From NCBI GenBank assembly GCA_033675265.1, contig JAUJYZ010001041.1, positions 62,001-126,000 on the forward strand: a DNA stretch of 64,000 nucleotides. The letters are read 5' to 3'. The notes below the pieces were generated by a model, which did no database searches, had not been told where the DNA came from, and saw only the letters and a list, made by a program, of their open reading frames with translations. Made by a program: the position numbers and the translations under genes. The DNA comes from Actinostola sp. cb2023 (Eukaryota > Cnidaria > Anthozoa > Actiniaria > Actinostolidae). Of the stretch, positions 1-12,100 are shown piece after piece (the first letter of the stretch is position 1; each line of letters starts with the position of its first letter).

Positions 1-61
1 TTTCTATTGATACAGGTTGACGGGACCAAAACGGCGAATAGTGAATTGCGATTACACGGCC

Positions 62-498
62 GAAATGAACTATGGGGACACAACATTATTTATAAAAATG
101 CTTTACATTATTTGTTCGACCTAAATAAACTCTGATTACGTTTAGTATTAATAATAATAATAGTAATAAATGTATTTCTTATATTCCGCAAAAAGCATAT
201 GAATGATCTATTGCGCATTACAAAATCAAATTATCCTATGTATAGAATTTATAAATAATTTTTGTAAAACCATATAGTTCTTTTTGGTTGTGCAATCGTC
301 GTGGTATTTTCAAATAGCTGTATACTGCCCCCAAATTTTATCAAATCTACCAGATAAGTTCCTTAAATTACTGGCTGATAGTACTATGTAATCACCAATA
401 TAGGACACGTACGAATTGTGCTTTACTTAATGGACATGCTTTGATTTCCCGTCAACTGCATTGAAATGAACTATGGGGACACAAAATTATTTATAAAA
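62..498. repeat. 36-bp direct repeat pair, 400 bp apart
   Basis: Almost identical 36-bp stretches at 62-97 and 463-498 (both read GAAATGAACTATGGGG then ACACAA) sit 401 bp apart in the same orientation. Nothing between them looks coding. They could be ends of a small repeat or a local duplication. Confidence 0.6.
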
Positions 499-1318
499 TA
501 ATTTTGCCAGTCACCGAATAATTGTTTTTTGTTCATTCAAAATCTATGATCTACATGTGAGAAATCAATTCAGATTCAAGTTTATATGAGAAATAGAGTC
601 TAGAATCCCTTCCAACTTTGTGTTATGTAATTCGAAAGGATTTAACGCTTGTTTCTTATAACTACTCAAGCGACTCAAGCGTGGTATTTTCACGGGAAAA
701 TTAGCATTATGCAAATTTGAACTAACTTTCAAGAAATCTCACACGACGGGATTTATACTAGCCAAATGAGAGTTTCGCGATTTCTTAACAGCTATAAGCG
801 GACTAATAAATTACCGTTCTAGTTTGACAGTAAACTGCCGCACTTTGGAGAAAATCGACCTCAAAAAATGTCAAAAATCGTGTTTAATTGTGTAAGGCAC
901 GAAGTGGTAATAATTGGAAGGCCGTCAAAGCAAGCGATTTTATCTAAAACTGTTTATATTATAGATTTGTGCTGTTGAAATACATACAAATACGTGATCT
1001 TAATACAAATTAATAAAACCAATAGGAAGTACCTGAATGTTGCCTTTTAATATCACCTAAATTCCCCCCCTCGCCCAGTCAAAATGACGACAAAACTATG
1101 GGGGGTGGTCAAAATTCGGAAAAATTATCGTACTTTAGAACGAATACCACCGATCGTAATGTTATCCGATAGAGAACAATCGCTGAAAATATTAAGGTGA
1201 ACGGCCGACCCCGATCCGTGGGTCCTGCCCGGTTTACCTGGACAATAACACTTAACATGTATCATTATACTTGTGTACATTGCTTAGATCCATCACTTTC
1301 TCTAGAACATCACAATCA
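499..1318. other. No gene recognised
   Basis: AT-rich sequence with no long open frame and no splice-bounded exon that I could support. Nothing assigned. Confidence 0.5.
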
Positions 1319-1780
1319 TCAAGAGTATTTACCATGTCTTCTACTGAATACATGAAATTCCATACAAACAAAATCTAACCGTATTTTACTAGCATTTGAA
1401 TTGAATCCGCGGAACGACCTGGTCCGAAAACGCTCCACATCTTTTAGAGTAGGTCTACCGCTAACGGTGTGTGAGTTTGTATGTGAGATGAGCGTATTAG
1501 ACATATTTCGTTCAAATGGTTTTTTTCTCACGATCACAAGACGACATAACCTTCCTTCGACAAGGTTTGTGAAGAAAGAGGACGATGTGCGATGTCTCGT
1601 CTTGATCCGTCTTGATAAGCCATGTGGTTTGAGCCTTCGGTGATTATCTTAGCGGCCGGCACAGGGCGCATGCGCTGGATTTGAGGTCAACGACGATCGA
1701 AGAACGCTTCTCATTTTTAGAGTCGGGTCTTCCACAGGAAGCCCGACTAATAACTGGATAAAACGAACAGATCAACCAAA
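1319..1780 (-). pseudogene. 5' remnant related to the gene segment at 56.75-57.2 kb
   Basis: The minus-strand frame at 1319-1537 contains SGRPTLKDVERFR preceded by a Thr/Ser/His-rich stretch (HTNSHTV). The plus-strand frame at 56983-57258 contains the matching RGRPTLKEDERFR after TNAHAV, so these are two diverged copies in opposite orientation. A 26-nt hairpin (1722-1747, stem GTCGGG/CCCGAC, loop side CCACAGGAAG) upstream of this copy has a counterpart at 56753-56779, so the similarity covers a promoter or leader region as well as coding sequence. The family is not known to me. The copy here is short and ends without the downstream exons seen at 57-58 kb, so it is probably a truncated mobile-element remnant. 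Confidence 0.5.
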
Positions 1781-2294
1781 CAAAGTGCGTTCTGTTTTGA
1801 ATAATGCACTCGGCTCCGATGACTTTATTGTAGTATTGTAGTCTTTTCATCTGGACAACCTTTTTGAGAATGACTGTATAATAATCGATGGTCGGGATAA
1901 AAATATAATGATTTAATTTTTACGTTCCTGAGCATTAATGTGACGGAGACGTGACTCGTAACGCTACAATGCAATTTGTAAATATACAATTTTCCGCGAA
2001 ATTTGTATATTGTATATTATTATTATTATGTAAATGTAAATGTGAAAACAAATGTAGTCGTTTAATTATATAGCGCAATTACTATGCGGATAGTCCGATT
2101 TCGAATGTCAAGACAGAACGCGCTTTGTTTAAGTTGATCTGTTCTTTTCTCAGTTATAAAAAAAAAAAATTATCCAGTCATTTAAAGAAGCATAATCAGG
2201 TCAGTTTGACTGACTTAATCTTTTACAGATCAAGTGAATACTAGGAGCATATTTCATTCATGGTCCTTTGCTGTTTATCAAAATAATAATAATC

Positions 2295-2403
2295 GGTACC
2301 CATGACCCACGACTTGGTACCCACGACCCACGACATGGTACCCATGACCCACGACTTGGTACCCACGACCCACGACATGGTACCCACGACCCACGACCCA
2401 CGA
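2295..2403 (+). repeat. Minisatellite, ~21-bp units starting GGTACC
   Basis: Five tandem units of the form GGTACCCA(T/C)GACCCACGAC(T/A)T. The units alternate between two variants (CATGACC...CTT and CACGACC...CAT), so the array may have grown as a 42-bp dimer. The last unit extends its CCACGA motif once more. It translates in an open frame but the frame is only a by-product of the repeat. Confidence 0.9.
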
Positions 2404-2938
2404 CAGTTAGTTACTCCCATTGTTTTCTATTGTTTCATCAGTGCTATTTAGTACTAATTAGTTATTATTGTTTCACGGACATATGGTTTGCACTCTATTG
2501 TATTATAGAGCAATTTTCTTATGCATGACTGTGGAAATCTCATTGTGCTTCGTGTTATGAGCATGGAATAGCAATAATACTTACCTTCTTGAAAATGTTT
2601 GTTTCCACTGAATACGATAGAAATGAGAGCACGTATTGGTTTTTATTTTCCTTGCAGGTGTTGTCCATTTGAATATAAAGTGTTTGTGGGAGAAAGTCTT
2701 TGTGGATCCACATCGCCTGGGATGAAATAATACAAATCTTTCATTATTTTCGCTCCTCTTCTGAATACATTGTCATTTAATTTTTATAAACTATAGCATG
2801 AATTGTTACTCATATATACCTATTTCACAAATCTTCGCAAACCAAGAGCAACAAGCAGCAAGCCCAGACCAAAATGAACACTGGTTTTGTGTGGTAATTT
2901 ATTCAAATCATTTTGAATAAACGATGTTTTTATAGCTG

Positions 2939-3130
2939 TACAGTCAAACCTCTGTTAAGCGGTCACATATCAAATTCCAGGAAATCAGTCCACATACTTA
3001 CTATACACTCGACCTTTATTAAGCAGTCACCTCTATTAGCGAACTCGGTCACCATTTCGATTTCCCAATAGGCCACTTGCAAGCACTAAGAGGTCACGTG
3101 GCCCCAACTCCTTAAATCAAACAGCAGAGT
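2939..3130. repeat. Pogo/Tigger-like MITE fragment
   Basis: TA followed by CAGTCAAACCTCTGTTAAGC and then further copies of the (C)TCTATTA-AGCGG-TCAC motif on the same strand. The end resembles the better preserved element at 51523-51860, which starts TA CAGTCGAACCTCTATTA. I could not place the opposite end, so it is probably truncated. Confidence 0.5.
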
Positions 3131-3296
3131 CAAAATGAACTCCAGAAATGAAAAGAGCAGCTCGAAATTAGTAAAATAAAATTGAACGTTTTCTAAGATT
3201 TTGTTTGGAAAATGCAATTGGATGGCACGAATCCTAATAAAATTTGGGATTTTATTTTAATGTAAATTCTCCTGTGTCAGACATTAGAGACTTTAA

Positions 3297-4126
3297 GAGC
3301 GAATGTCTGCTAATATCGAGCAAAACATAAAAAAAACGGTCACGGTCAAAATTTAGATTCCGTTCGTTTTTGGCTTGTAGATAGGCATTACCAAGTAAAC
3401 AAACGTGGTGTAGTTCGTTTTTCAAAATACGGCCCGAAAATTCAAAAATTAACATAAATCAATTTTGGCTGTCGGCGGCTTCAAAAACAGGCAAAATCCT
3501 AAGTGATTTGGTAGGTCCCAAAACTTCGCTCGCGTGCAAAATGGAAGAAAGCCATGGCCATTCTATCTCCATATCTTGATTCAATAATAGTTTGCAGTCT
3601 GTTTTGGCGTAAAACTGTAATCCTAGCATTTGGCTGAAAATCAGAAAGTCACTTTTAGAACGACAATGAATTTCACACAACGAGAAATACGAGTTGAGCT
3701 AAGAAACGCGAGAAGGATTTTCACTAGGTGTCACACGTTTATTCTTTCTAAAATTCATGCTATGAGCTATTTATATATTGTTCTAAGATATATGAACAAT
3801 TTGGCTTGGGTTATTTTATCTACGCTTCGCACCGAGGCCGCGAATATCAATAAAATTTACGACTTTCACTTTGTAATCGACATCGTTCTGGTTCTGGTGC
3901 AGTGCTATTGTCTCCAAACATTTTGTACTTTGTTTACGAATTTTTGCCAAAAGTGTACATATTATGTGCAGAAAACAATAATTGTTAGCTGAAGATGAGC
4001 TTACCTTAGCAGTAAAAGGGCATTCTTCTTTAATTTTTGTGGCCAACGTTCGCAACTGTAATCAGTTAAGTTATTTTCATTTGCATGCGCGTAGTAAATT
4101 TCAACCCCAGTGGGGTAGGGTGGGTT
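3297..4126 (+). repeat. Left inverted terminal repeat of the 8.5-kb element
   Basis: Reverse complement of 11001-11822. Similarity starts exactly at the TTAA edge and stops near the C-rich motif CCCCAGTGGGGTAGGGTGGG at 4105-4124. Open frames inside it occur in both arms and have no recognisable domain. Confidence 0.85.
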
Positions 4127-4857
4127 TTTTTTTTTATGGGAGAGGGTATAAAGGCTGTAGCAAAAACGTTTCTATTTTCTCTCCTTTTGCAGTGCTATTC
4201 ACTTGAGCTATATATTCTGATGCTTACACTTTACACTAAAAAATATATACTTAACATAATCAGATGTTTGTATTTTATTCTAAGACTATAAACGGTTACA
4301 TTTTTGTTCTCTTTACGCACGATTTCAAAACGCTGACATACAGAACATTGTATACGTATGTCCAGCTGTTTTAAAGGTTACCATCGTATAACCCAAGAAT
4401 GAAATAGCAAATTAGCTAGTTATAGTTCTAACCAATTATAATAATTATGAGTATTCGTATGTCACGTGCGCTTTGTGAACATTCCGTCCACTTTGCTTGA
4501 CTGATCCGGCGAGTCGCTACTATGTCAAGGGTGCGTTTCTCGAAACTCTCAGCTTTTCGAGCCGAAAACCAACTTAAATCATATTAATTTCCGAAAAGCT
4601 ATCGGGAGCTTCGCGAGAAACAGGCCCCTTCGTCACTTGTGTCCAATTTATTCAAAATAGCAGTCTTGACTCTTGAGGGTTATATATTGGCAATGGCACA
4701 AACAGTCTTATAACATAGGTATGATATAATGCGCGCTCTGATTGGTTGGTTAGCCCACGGACACACGCTCACGTCATTGGCATAGCGCGCGCTCTGAATT
4801 CAATCGGAAAATCAAATCGTTTTATTTGAATTTGCAGTGACTATGTTATAAAAGAAA

Positions 4858-5022
4858 TGGTCAACGCTTTAGCTGTGCGTCCATCGAGTTATGGAGCACT
4901 TGGGAATTTGGGAGAGCACTCGTGAAGCTAGAGTTACTCGAGGCGTACTTACGCTTCTCTCGTGCTCTTCCAAATTCCCGTTTGCTCCATAACTCGATGG
5001 ACGCACGCTAAGCGTTGACCAC
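4858..5022. repeat. Foldback MITE (~165 bp)
   Basis: Begins GGTCAACGCTT and ends AAGCGTTGACC. The two halves are complementary over roughly 70 bp each (for example CCATCGAGTTATGGAGCA against TGCTCCATAACTCGATGG), with a short centre near 4935. It has no coding capacity and is a typical nonautonomous foldback insert inside the 8.5-kb element. Confidence 0.85.
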
Positions 5023-5061
5023 TCATTAATTAGATCAAGATTGTCAAGATATATCTCAAGG

Positions 5062-5267
5062 CACTAAACGGCGCGCGCGCTGACGAATAACTGTGAAAAC
5101 TACCGTTGGCGTCCTAAACGTATGAAGAGGACGTGAAAACAAGTGAAATGGCGTCGTGAAATTGAGGTCGCGACGTTGTCACGGTAGTCACGCAATGACC
5201 AAATGTGATAATAGTCGTCATCTAACGTCGCGTTCTTGCGCACGTCGCGTTTGCTAAATCTCTCTAT
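5062..5267 (-). repeat. GC-rich MITE, partial copy
   Basis: Shares CGTCGTGAA/TTCACGACG, CGCGACGTTGTCACGG and the end GTTTGCTAAATCTCTCT with the copy at 9396-9630. It begins inside the family at GGCGCGCGCGCTGACG, so its first end is missing. Confidence 0.7.
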
Positions 5268-5474
5268 TCTACAGGCAGCCCAACCATTGCTTTTGAGGCT
5301 ACTAAATATATATAAACTAAACGCAATTTTGAGACGGCATTATCGGTTTATAATGGCGGCTAGTTGGGAGAAAATATATTCGGTATTGGCGGAGTTGCGC
5401 AGCACGCGCGTGGAAACCAATAAAAAGGCGGCAAATATCATTTTATTGAATTATTTAGTAGCCTCAAAAACAAT

Positions 5475-5477
5475 GGT

Positions 5478-5517
<40 letters not shown>

Positions 5518-5526
5518 AATAATAAT
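5475..5526. repeat. (GAT)n microsatellite
   Basis: About 13 GAT triplets followed by a few AAT triplets, just outside the stop codon of the minus-strand gene ending at 5546. The poly-Asp and poly-Met frames here are artefacts of the repeat. Confidence 0.95.
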
Positions 5527-5545
5527 ATTTGTGCATAGCCAGCAC

Positions 5546-8500
5546 TTACTCATCGTGGCATGTGCAATTTTTGCCAAAGTTTACAATCATTTCAATATAT
5601 GGGGCCTTCCTTCTCATGGTTATGTCTGCTACAGGAATTTCGAAATGCTGGCAGATTTTGCGAAGCACAGAAATCGCAAAGTTTGTAAGCTTTGAGTTCT
5701 TGATGAGGTCGCATAAGTTGTAGCAGTCGTAGTAGATCGGATGCGTAATCGACACTTCTTGAAGAACATCACTTCTCAGCTCGCTAAAAGCTTCCTCGTT
5801 ATCTGCAGCGTTCTGGCATTCGTTTTCGACGTCGTCGATGTCCTCTTGCTCGTGAAGTGCGCGTTTGGCCGCTAGCCTAGAAAAGTAACTTGCCACCTGT
5901 TGACTGGTGAGAAATTCTGAACTGCTAAACAGCCGCTGTCCATCAGTGTCTCTTGCAGTCATCATTGCCTTAGCTGTTGACGTCGCATCTGCTTTCTTAC
6001 CCGTTGTCTCTCCGATACAGAACTTACTAAAGAGGTAGCTCTCTCTGTTTTTTGTGAACCGCTTCGTCTTCCGTCCCTGGCTTGATTTAAGTGCCCATCC
6101 CATTTGTAAACACGGCTCAGATGCACTGTCACTATGCGAGGCTGAAGCCATTTGTGGAACACCCCTTGATTGTCCTTGGAGTCTATCTGCATAGCCGTGA
6201 GCTGCTCTATCAAGGAGGGTCTCGTGCTCAAGTGCGCGTTGGTGTTTACCACAGTCGAGATGATGTTGCAAAGCAGAAAAACGCTGGTAGGTTTTCATAC
6301 ACCCTTCTTCCGGGCACGAGAAGAGAGAGTCAGTAGGATCATCAACTACTTCTTGACTTAACTGTGGCGGAACAGTCTTTTCGGTGTGGCGGACGTTTGC
6401 CTTCACGGGAACAAAGTGTGCATCTGACAGAACCGGCTCAACTTCGCCAGTTGTTGAGAGATCAGGAATACGCATCTCCTCCACAGCACCCAGTTTGGAG
6501 AGTGGAACTACTTTACCTGGCCCGATCCCATATGCTTTCCATACTCGCAGATGGTCTTTAGTAAATTCGATGTTAGAAATAGTGCTCACCCCTTCCAGCT
6601 TTACATTGAGCGACTCACGGACTTGGGAAGTGCTTGCTTGTGTCACATTAACTCCAGCGATGCCACCAGATGACAGCATAGCCGCAACCATCTCTCTTCC
6701 ATTTTCAATGTTGTTACCAGCATTCAGGTGGATTTTCATATGAGATTTGATAGACGCCGCTTTCCTGTCGCATGCTCCTTTGCCACCTTGTGGATCCGAA
6801 AAATCCATACGCCGCACAGATACTCCGATGTCCTTGCCGATCAGACTTGCGCCCACGATAGATGCGCCACAGTGATAACATCCTGCGTTATCTTGCCGGT
6901 AATATACGGACTCCAGCTTGGGGAGCTCTTTCTTGAGTTTGCACACCACATCCTTCATGATGGCAAGCACCGTGCAGCTGTCCTGGTTGCAAGTCTGGAA
7001 GACGTGAACAAATGTCATCATGTGAAGCTCGTTACGTTCAGTCCTGCAAATCGCCACAGTGATATGCCACGACAGTCCCCTCTTTCCGAACCAATCAGTC
7101 TGGCACTCCCTGTACTTCCTAGGAAGGAACTTCATGGCCCAGTCCTGGACAAGAAGTACTGATGTCTGATCCAGAGCATCAACAGCGTTGATTCGGGCTT
7201 CGTCCTGGTTGATACTACGCAGTAGGTGAGCTTTCCATGCAGTTATGTTCTGTTTTGCCTGGCTAGTAACAAATGTCAGTTCTTCTTTGACGTCGATGTT
7301 GTCGTCTGATACACGTGTGATAGCCTCGTCTATGTCCTCCAGCACTGCTTTGAGTTTATTGCAGCGATCACAGAGGTCAATATGCTCGTGCGAGCAACTG
7401 GAATGAAAGTCTAGATCCGTCGGGTCGCTCAGGGCGTAAACCCTACAATGGTCGGCGATACTGGATTCTTTCGAAACGTGCACCTGTTCATAAACGAATA
7501 CTGAATTACTACTAGTAATTATGATTGCCTTGCAACTGTTAAACGGTACTTTACCAGATGAGTTAACTACCAATGCATAAGGATGGTATAATAATGATCA
7601 TGGACGACGTACGTATACAAACTCTTTATAAACGGACACCGTTATAAGGCGGAAAGCTAAAAGACAGTGGTGGTCAGAACAATGTCCGTCTTGGAGTTCA
7701 CCATTTCATTTATTTTGCATGGCACCTTTTATTTCTGCTCATATGGAGGTTTTTGCTCACTGAATTTGATGGGTATCGTTTCGTCATAATAATATTGGTT
7801 AATTCATCAGATTCCTTTCTCTCGATCATGAATGGTTATAAAAGTCTCATAATTATGTATTTATGATATGTACGTTTTCTAATCTATACAATTAGTAATA
7901 ATTATCTAAACAAAGTGATATTTCACTATAATAAGAGGTCCATATCAACTAAAGCTGAAATTCTATCGTTACCTTATAATCGCATTTGAGGTAGCGTTTC
8001 GATGACTTTAGTTGGTCTGTTTTATCTTTTGCCCATGTCATGCCTCTCCAATCTGTAAGCTTCTCTACCACTTCGCACAAGTCATCAAAAGCCTGAGACC
8101 CTAACAACATTACAATAATAATGGTTTATTTTATTTTAGAAGTACCAACTTTGCAGCTAAAATTGTATTGCTAACACTATATTTACAAGGTTACGATAAA
8201 AAGTCGAAAGAAAAAGTCAGTATATGATAAAAACCTGTTGCGCTGATGTAATCTAAGCCCTGGAGAGACTTGCGCGTAGAGGCAGAACAAACAGATAGAA
8301 TTCTCAGCAGCAGCGTGCTGCGACTAAGGGGAGTGAATCCACATTCTTCTGCATATGCTTGGTATTGTGTAGCGATGTACTCCGGTATCATCAGCCGGAC
8401 AACATTTGGAACTGTAATGACTTCTTTCGACGAGAGCTTGATGGTTTTTTTTCCCCAAAGGGCAGATCTTGTATCATGTGAGGACTTAAAATAAAGTCTA

Positions 8501-10138
8501 AGAAGTGATCCAGTTTAGTCTGCGGTACTGCTCTTGTTCGTCGTTGAGGCTTAGGTAGAACTCCTCTTCCTTGGACAAGGGTGTGTTTTCTCGCCACAGT
8601 AAAGCGATACCTTGACAGGGTGGGGATCCATCTTTGCAAGGTACAGTAAGTGACCTTATCTGCCATTATCGACAAAATTTGCCACTTCGTGTCCCAACTA
8701 TCGGCATTAGTGTAGCACTGCGCCAGTGCCTCCATCAACACATTGTCGATGTCTTCTTCCTCCTCACTTGAGTTCAGCGATTCTAGAGGCTTTGAAGCAA
8801 TGGCGTGCCAAAGTTGATGGTGCTGATTAGGGGCCACCTCATCAAGGACAGCAGTAACAGCTTGTTTTGCCTTGCGCACGTGGCGACGCCTTGTTCGTTC
8901 GTTCGCGTCCTCCCATTGAGACATCATAACGTGTCTTACTGGACTTATATCCCTACATTCCAGAAAGGCATTCAGCTTCTCAAGAGGTTTATCTGGAGCG
9001 CCTTCTACTGGAGTTCTGAAAGTCAAGTCAGCTCCATAGAACCTTGCAGGAGTACTTTGAGCGACTGGACTTCGGATAGTTCTTGAGCTTTTCTCATTCT
9101 GTGCAACAAACGTTGGCAATGTAATTTGTGAATTAGATAATTGATATACGTGTAGCAACAACATAACAAATGTTTTCTAATGTTATTGCGAAACTTCGCA
9201 CATGGAAAATAAAATGACCGCTTTCGCGAAATTTAATACCCTTTTTTTATTTTCTCTTATCGAAATCGAGAAAATAAACCCTCGCGAAAAGCTGTCAGTA
9301 CCAAAATCGCGAAATTAAGTTCGCGCGAAATTAAGTTCGCGCGAAATTAACGTAGGGGAAAATATTTTTCCTTCCGGTCCTCCCACTCAGTCAATAGAGA
9401 TCTTTAGCAAACACGACGCGACGTGAGAACACGACGTTAGATGACGAATATATCACATTTGGTCATTGCGCGACTACCGTGACAACGTCGCGACATCAAG
9501 TTCACGACGCCATTTCACTTGTTTTCACGTCCTCTTCGTGACGTTGAGGACGCCAACGGTCGTTTCACAGTTATTCGTCAGCGCGCGCGCCGTCCTCTTT
9601 CACGTCGCGTCGTGTTTGCTAAATCTCTCTAATAGCCGTCGTAGATTGCCGTCACGGACGTCAACGATTTGAACATTATTCGTCAGTGCGCGCGCCGTCG
9701 TCCTCACGTTCGCGTCGTATAGAATTTTCTGATAAGTGTGGAGCGGTATAGCCCTTTATAGCATGGATTAGAGGTTCGTCCTGGGTTCACCTTGCATTGA
9801 CTTACCAGAGACATGTTTTCCATCTGGAAAGTGACATCACTCTCCTCAGCATTCATTGTACTTAGAATTTTTCTGCAATTTGGGCATACACCTATGATCG
9901 CAACAAAATCGCGATCAGCATTTTAGAAAAAGGAAATGGAATGAAATATTTACATCGTACACTAAATTTGTTCAAAGTCCTTTTACGATAGGTTTATTTC
10001 TGGGTACCGGTTGTTGTGGAGATCGGGGGGGAATCCGGATTGAAGCCGGGGGGGGGGGGGGGGGGGGGATTTATTGCATTGTATGCCTAATTGTATTTAT
10101 TTGGCTTTATTTATTTATTTTTATTATTATTATTTACT

Positions 10139-10174
<36 letters not shown>

Positions 10175-10749
10175 AATTACATTCTGAATTTTACGAAATG
10201 TCTTGTCAGCCGTGCTGTTATAATTAGTTTCGGCCTATACATGTATTTTGAGTTTTAACATACTTTCAGGACGCTATGCATGCACTCAGTTACAGTACGA
10301 ATCGAAAAATAAAATAGATAGAGACAATACTTACCGGATCCCACAGGAAGAAAAGTGCCAGTTTCCTGCAACAGCACCTTCGAGTGCGCTTTGCAAAGCC
10401 CTCGTTCAGCTTTAGGCTTTTTGCGCACGTCATCGCTATGACACGACAAAATCGTCGATATTCTGCATTTCTCATTCGCTGGCCTTTTCCATCCAGTGCC
10501 AAGCGCTGCTCGATGTGCTGGGCAAATCACCAGCTGATTTATATTCATCGGCTTCGTAAAGATTGATGCTCTCGACAATATCGAGTCGATCTCATTATCA
10601 ACGTCATGCAGCGCAAATGAAGCCTTGTGGATGCAAATGTCTCGGTTACAGCTTGTCACAGGAATACACGTTATCGATCTAGTTTTTTCTCTTGTATCAG
10701 GGCCACAACGGCCGCCTGTAATCGCATAAAACGAGCAAGCACTGTCCAT
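5546..10749 (-). CDS. Five-exon C2H2 zinc-finger, RNase H-like transposase-type gene
   Basis: I read five exons with GT-AG introns whose phases agree: 10749-10335, 9891-9806, 9098-8235, 8100-7973 and 7483-5546, about 1,140 residues. Exon 1 has a cysteine-rich region with ICPAHR...GTGWKRP...CR and ends in VGSG; exon 2 starts with a CPNC motif. Exon 3 includes SRSTLLLRILS and KSLQGLDYISAT. Exon 5 carries a possible catalytic region with acidic residues in VQDWAMKFLPRKY and YYRQDNAGCYH, then a C2H2 finger CPEEGCMKTYQRFSALQHH. The order resembles a family expanded in cnidarians and annotated as C2H2-type proteins; the DDE role is my inference. One break: exon 3 changes frame at an eight-A run near 8451, as if one A were missing, which may be a sequencing error in an otherwise intact gene. 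It is the only gene in the 8.5-kb element, so it is probably the transposase. Confidence 0.75.
9396..9630. repeat. GC-rich MITE with ~30-bp TIRs
   Basis: Starts AGAGATCTTTAGCAAACACG and ends with the near complement CGTGTTTGCTAAATCTCTCT. Rich in GACG/CGTC words. A second partial copy of its interior follows at about 9640-9720. It lies in the intron region between exons 2 and 3 of the gene at 5546-10749. Confidence 0.75.
10048..10172. repeat. Two long poly-G tracts (21 and 34 nt)
   Basis: G-runs at 10048-10068 and 10139-10172, about 70 bp apart, inside intron 1 of the minus-strand gene at 5546-10749, so the transcript would carry poly-C. The plus strand could form stacked G-quadruplexes. Exact lengths in such runs are unreliable in assemblies. 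Confidence 0.9.
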
Positions 10750-11000
10750 AACTACTGTCTGCTCATCTAGCTCGGCTATGCGCTATGCACTTGTTTCCCA
10801 CGCACAGTCCCACATGCTAATTGTGATAGACCAATTAGGGAAAACATGTACCGCGCGTCTAGTCTTACAATAATACATTTTCCCAAATAATACTGTTCAC
10901 ATTATTTGTCTCTTGGCATCTTTTATGACCGAGAAAACATTCTGCGAATATTATTTGGCTTGTTTCTTGTAATTATAAAGAGAAAAAAAGCTTCCCTTGC

Positions 11001-11822
11001 CCCACCCTACCCCACTGGGGTTGAAATTTACTACGCGCATGCAAATGAAAATAACTTAAAGACTGATTACAGTTGCGAACGTTGGCCACAAATTAAAGAA
11101 GAATGCCCTTTTACTGCTAAGGTAAGCTCATCTTCAGCTAACAATTATTGTTTTCTGCACATAATATGTACACTTTTGGCAAAAATTCGTAAACAAAGTA
11201 CAAAATGTTTGGAGACAATAGCACTGCACCAGAACCAGAACGATGTCGATTACAAAGTGAAAGTCGTAAATTTTATTGATATTCGCGGCCTCGGTGCGAA
11301 GCGTAGATAAAACAACCCAAGCCAAATTGTTCAGATATCTTAGAACAATATATAAATAGCTCATAGCATGAATTTTAGAAAGAATAAAAACGTGTGACAC
11401 CTAGTGAAAATCCTTCACGCGTTTCTTAGCTCAACTCGTATTTCTCGTTGTGTGAAATTCATTGTCGTTCTAAAAGTGACTTTCTGATTTTCAGCCAAAT
11501 GCTAGGATTACAGTTTTACGCCAAAACAGACTGCAAACTATTATTGAATCAAGATATGGAGATAGAATGGCCATGGCTTTCTTCCATTTTGCACGCGAAC
11601 GAAGTTTTGGGACCTACCAAATCACTTAGGATTTTGCCTGTTTTTGAAGCCGCCGACAGCCAAAATTGATTTATGTTAATTTTTGAATTTTCGGGCCGTA
11701 TTTTGAAAAACGAACTACACCACGTTTGTTTACTTGGTAATGCCTATCTACAAGCCAAAAGAGAACGGAATCTAAATTTTGACCGTGACCGCCGTATGCT
11801 CGATATTAGCAGACATTCGCTC
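11001..11822 (-). repeat. Right inverted terminal repeat of the 8.5-kb element
   Basis: Partner of 3297-4126. The arms differ by scattered substitutions and an 8-10 bp difference near 11790 (the left arm has an A-run where this arm has CCGTATG), so they are no longer identical. Confidence 0.85.
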
Positions 11823-12100
11823 TTAAGCACCAGAACTTTCGGCGCGGACGGCCAGGGAAATATTATGTCAGATTACGCACGAGAGGCCTGGGTCGAGGTC
11901 ATCCAAGGTCATTGTCATAGGGGCGGGAAAACCTTTAAGCAGAGGCGCGGGCGCGCAGAGTGTTGCCATTACATTTGTTTGTTTTCAACATGGCTACATT
12001 TAAAGAGACAAGTGAGATTTTGCTGTTAAGTAACTCTGAAGGTCTGATTTCCGACGAAGAATTTGTACTACTTTACGAAGAAAACGAGTCCAACAATCTA

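Larger units (their letters stand above)
3297..11822 (-). mobile_element. 8.5-kb TTAA-flanked DNA transposon with ~0.83-kb inverted termini
   Basis: The outermost matching bases are GAGCGAATGTCTGC at 3297 and its complement ending at 11822. TTAA lies immediately outside both ends (3293-3296 and 11823-11826), a target-site duplication typical of the piggyBac and Kolobok superfamilies. The inverted arms run about 3297-4126 and 11001-11822 with a few mismatches and small indels. Inside is a five-exon minus-strand gene (5546-10749) for a C2H2 zinc-finger RNase H-like protein, the likely transposase. The element sits about 160 bp upstream of the start codon of the broken HARBI1-like gene at 11990. 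Its boundaries are read directly from the sequence; the superfamily is not settled. Confidence 0.85.

Noticed and set aside
3459..4055. Genes inside the inverted arms (also at 11134-11669)
   Set aside because: The frames are mirrored in both arms, overlap each other on both strands and show no domain.
5236..5538. Frame ending in poly-Asp
   Set aside because: Produced by the GAT microsatellite next to the stop of the minus-strand gene.
5546..10749. piggyBac transposase for the TTAA element
   Set aside because: No piggyBac DDD core or C-terminal Cys-rich ring could be recognised; the protein belongs to the C2H2 cnidarian family instead.
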